The notes under the pieces are model-generated. The model was not told the DNA's origin and did not search any database. It saw only the letters and a program-made list of their open reading frames with translations. Made by a program: the position numbers and the translations under genes. From Ahrensia marina (GTDB lineage: Bacteria; Pseudomonadota; Alphaproteobacteria; Rhizobiales; Rhizobiaceae): a stretch of DNA of 64,000 nt. This document shows, in pieces, positions 61,532-64,000 of this stretch (position 1 is its first letter; each line of letters begins with the position of its first letter). The stretch covers positions 1-64,000 of the forward strand of contig NZ_JXMU01000002.1 in the NCBI RefSeq assembly GCF_001293565.1, given 5' to 3'.

Positions 61532-63424
61532 TTAAAATTTAGGCTTCGACCGGCCGGCATTTGACTTGTTTTTTTTCGTCTTGGCACCCTTTGGTTTCTT
61601 CTTGGCCCAACCCTCTTTGTTTGGCGGATCGCCCGCAGGCTTGCTGCCTCTTTTTGTTGTGCTGGCTTTGCTTCCAGTAGATTTGTCAAACTTCTGCGAC
61701 TGTCTTTCGCCGCGTGGTTTGCGGGCTCCAAAACCTTTTTTTGCTGGTTTTGGTGCGCGTTCGCGCTCTTCCGGCTTCAGGAATGTTTCCTGTTTAAATG
61801 TGGGTGTTCCGTCGAGCGCTTTGACGATTATGTTTTTTTCCAGCGTATTGTTGGGACCAAGTGACATAAAGAATTTTTCAGCATGATCGCCGTCAAGCTG
61901 AACAAAAGTCTCTTCGTTTTGCATTTTGATCTGGCCGATCTGGCGCTTGGTGATGCCGCCGGCATTACAAAGCAGCGGGATGAGCCAGCGTGGCTCCGCA
62001 TTTTGGCGCCGTCCTACGGAAAGCGAAACCCATTGCACGTTTTCAAATTCATCACGTGCAGGGCGTGGCTCACGGGAGGAACGTTCGCCCCGTTCGCGCG
62101 GTGCATCAAATGGAATTTGCTCAATATCTTCCGGTGCGGATTTGTTCGTCTTAATGGTTCTAATAAATGCGGCGGTCAGTTGTTCAGGGGAAAACTGGTC
62201 CATAAGGCGGTCTATAAAATCGCGTTCTTCTGCTGCGATAGGATCGTTTAGAACAGGATCAGCCATCAAGCGTTCTTCGTCGCGCGCAAGAACTTCATCG
62301 GCGCTTGGCGGGTTTGCCCAAATTGCTTCGACTTTGGCAAAGCGCAAAATACGTTCCGCTTTTTTGCGTCCGCGCGGATCAATCATCAAAACGCTGACGC
62401 CTTTATTGCCCGCACGGCCTGTTCGGCCCGAACGGTGCAACAATGTTTCAGGATTGCTCGGCAATTCAGCGTGAACAACAAGATCAAGACCCGGCAGGTC
62501 AATCCCGCGCGCGGCAACATCGGTCGCTATACAAACGCGCGCACGGCCATCGCGCATGGCTTGCAACGCATGGGTGCGTTCGTTTTGTGAAAGCTCGCCT
62601 GATAAGGCGACAACCGAAAAGCCGCGATTGTTAAACCGTGCCACCAAATGGTTGACGCTGGCGCGCGTGTTACAAAACACGATGGCATTTTTAGCCTCAT
62701 AGTAGCGAAGCACATTGATAATTGCGTTTTCTTTTTCGCGTGTTGAAACGCTTAAAGCTCGGTACTCAATGTCGCCATGTTGCTTGTCTTCGCCTTTTGC
62801 CTCCACACGAACAGCATCGCGCTGGTAGCTTTTCGCCAGCTTTGCAATCATCGCCGGTACCGTTGCCGAGAACATCAATGTACGGCGTTCGGTCGGCATT
62901 TCGTCGAGAATAAATTCGAGATCTTCCTTAAAGCCGAGGTCAAGCATCTCGTCAGCTTCATCAAGAACAACCGCACGCATCTGGGAGAGATCAAGCGATT
63001 TGCGCATGATATGATCACGCAGGCGTCCCGGCGTTCCAACAACGATATTGGCGCCGCGGCTCAAAGCGCGACGTTCGTCGCGCATGTCCATGCCGCCGAC
63101 ACATGAGCAGATGACGGCGTTTGCATCTTTGTATAGCCATTCAAGTTCGCGCTTAACCTGCAAAGCAAGCTCGCGCGTTGGCGCAACAACAAGCGCATAT
63201 GGCTCTGCCGCAAACAGAAACTTCTCATCACCTCCAAGCAAGGTAGGTGCAATCGCAATGCCAAAAGCAACAGTTTTTCCCGAACCGGTTTGCGCTGAGA
63301 CAAGAAGATCTTTTTCGCGAAAGTCAGGGTTCAGAATATCACTTTGAACCTGTGTGAGTGTTTCATAACCACGGTCTGACAGCGCGGTAACAAGCGCCGG
63401 TGAGACGCCTTCAAATTTGGACAT
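61532..63424 (-). CDS. DEAD-box RNA helicase with DbpA-like RNA-binding domain
   Basis: The 630-residue helicase shows SAQTGSGKTVAF (about 43-54), PTRELALQ, TPGR, DEADEMLDLG, SAT and HRSGRTGRAG. A DbpA-type RNA-binding domain follows (about 460-545), then a basic Lys/Arg/Gly tail (about 560-630). CsdA and DbpA proteins with this order act in 50S subunit assembly and cold adaptation. It is the second DEAD-box gene in the window. An inverted repeat lies upstream of its start. Confidence 0.92.
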   Translation of the reverse strand: MSKFEGVSPALVTALSDRGYETLTQVQSDILNPDFREKDLLVSAQTGSGKTVAFGIAIAPTLLGGDEKFLFAAEPYALVVAPTRELALQVKRELEWLYKDANAVICSCVGGMDMRDERRALSRGANIVVGTPGRLRDHIMRKSLDLSQMRAVVLDEADEMLDLGFKEDLEFILDEMPTERRTLMFSATVPAMIAKLAKSYQRDAVRVEAKGEDKQHGDIEYRALSVSTREKENAIINVLRYYEAKNAIVFCNTRASVNHLVARFNNRGFSVVALSGELSQNERTHALQAMRDGRARVCIATDVAARGIDLPGLDLVVHAELPSNPETLLHRSGRTGRAGNKGVSVLMIDPRGRKKAERILRFAKVEAIWANPPSADEVLARDEERLMADPVLNDPIAAEERDFIDRLMDQFSPEQLTAAFIRTIKTNKSAPEDIEQIPFDAPRERGERSSREPRPARDEFENVQWVSLSVGRRQNAEPRWLIPLLCNAGGITKRQIGQIKMQNEETFVQLDGDHAEKFFMSLGPNNTLEKNIIVKALDGTPTFKQETFLKPEERERAPKPAKKGFGARKPRGERQSQKFDKSTGSKASTTKRGSKPAGDPPNKEGWAKKKPKGAKTKKNKSNAGRSKPKF

Positions 63425-63478
63425 TGGTGTCTTTCGAATAATGGTGGCGCAAATGAATGATGCAAAGCCATAAGTGTG

Positions 63479-63494
63479 TGCGTAGGTGTACGCA
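63479..63494 (-). repeat. Inverted repeat upstream of the DbpA-like helicase gene
   Basis: TGCGTA (63479-63484) and TACGCA (63489-63494) are perfect arms around GGTG, about 55 bases before the helicase start. It could be an operator or leader hairpin; at this size chance is possible. The rest of the 260 bases up to the next gene shows nothing I recognise apart from a short CGGCTTTGCCG hairpin near 63551-63561. Confidence 0.3.
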
Positions 63495-63687
63495 TTTCAG
63501 TTGTCGTTCTGTATGCTGAAAGTTGGGAAATGTCGAGTGTTTAGTCTGCGGCTTTGCCGCGCATACACAAACAAGGTGATAGTGGGTCATTTAAAGTTCA
63601 GCTTTTGTTGACGTCCAGAAATCGCCGGATTTGCGACACGCTTTGTCCACGTTTCGCAGCTACGTAATTTCAAACAGGAACGACAAT

Positions 63688-64000
63688 ATGAAATCTGCCA
63701 TTATTATCCTCTCTTTGATGGGCTGTGACGACGCGGCTAGGAACTGCGAGTATATTGAGGTGCAAAACAGGCACTTTACTTCAGAGGCTGATTGTCTTCG
63801 CGCATCCGAGGATGTTTTCGAGTCACATGCAGGTGCCGACTACCCGATGGTAATGGCAAAATGCGATTTGAAAACACCGGCTACACTCGCGGACCGCTCT
63901 TTAATCAATGATGCTGATGCGAACGAATTAGCGCATGAGGTTGCGATTGTTGATCTTTCAGAGGAAGAGGAGAAAGGCTGGTTTCGTGTTGGTGTCCGCG
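63688..64000 (+). CDS. Hypothetical protein, cut by the right window edge
   Basis: An open frame of 104 codons starts at ATG 63688, with AGGA seven bases upstream, and runs off the window. It begins MKSAIIILSLMGCDDAARNC, then has several cysteines (Cys13, Cys20, Cys36, Cys59). The start is hydrophobic but short, and no clear signal peptidase site can be fixed. I do not recognise the family. Confidence 0.65.
   Translation, partial: MKSAIIILSLMGCDDAARNCEYIEVQNRHFTSEADCLRASEDVFESHAGADYPMVMAKCDLKTPATLADRSLINDADANELAHEVAIVDLSEEEEKGWFRVGVR

Overview
The window looks like a contiguous chromosomal segment of an alphaproteobacterium, most likely order Hyphomicrobiales (Rhizobiales) and perhaps marine. 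The supporting signs are a class I lysyl-tRNA synthetase, a long two-domain dCTP deaminase, a PodJ-like polarity protein, a sitABCD metal transporter behind paired Mur-type boxes, a zwf-pgl-edd Entner-Doudoroff operon, the four-gene ligase-associated DNA repair cluster, DUF6460, and a NaChBac-type sodium channel typical of marine and alkaliphilic bacteria. Species assignment is inference. Genes are tightly packed, and several convergent pairs overlap at their stop codons. I see no prophage, insertion sequence, CRISPR array or rRNA operon.

Layout. 0.1-9.7 kb: dcd, voltage-gated Na+ channel, membrane GT2 glycosyltransferase, solute-binding protein, sterol desaturase-type hydroxylase, lysK, PHA-system protein, S24 repressor, DsbA-fold isomerase and cold-shock protein. 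10.2-12.7 kb: RhlE-type helicase, then a CbiM-like membrane protein behind a clear cobalamin riboswitch on the minus strand. 12.8-18.8 kb: beta-oxidation operon (acyl-CoA dehydrogenase, thiolase, FadB-type enzyme) with a divergently placed operator palindrome and an upstream MerR regulator. 19.2-22.7 kb: PodJ-like polarity factor. 22.8-28.8 kb: pdeM-lhr divergent from exonuclease-ligase, the DNA repair cluster. 28.9-35.2 kb: DUF6460, CAP protein, HDAC family, MATE pump, pyrD, DUF952, a small secreted protein, Gfo/Idh oxidoreductase and tRNA-Phe(GAA).

35.2-39.3 kb: sitABCD followed by two unrecognised small ORFs in the same orientation. 39.4-43.5 kb: zwf-pgl-edd. 43.5-44.4 kb: folD. 44.5-53.6 kb: a surface polysaccharide cluster (Wzz/GumC-like protein with a long Pro/Gln/Tyr tail, Wzx-like flippase, DUF6492, WecG-type, GT4-type and GT2-type transferases, O-antigen ligase/polymerase-like protein). 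A 20-nt direct repeat sits in its internal divergent promoter. 53.7 kb: proC.

54.5-58.5 kb: an operon of circularly permuted ATP-grasp, alpha-E protein, transglutaminase and the proteasome-like Anbu peptidase. This is a conserved association of ligase-like and protease-like enzymes whose physiological role is, to my knowledge, still poorly defined, and it is the best candidate here for an incompletely described system. 58.5-63.4 kb: KASIII-like synthase, SLC13/TrkA-C permease and a DbpA-like DEAD-box helicase. A hypothetical gene runs off the right edge.
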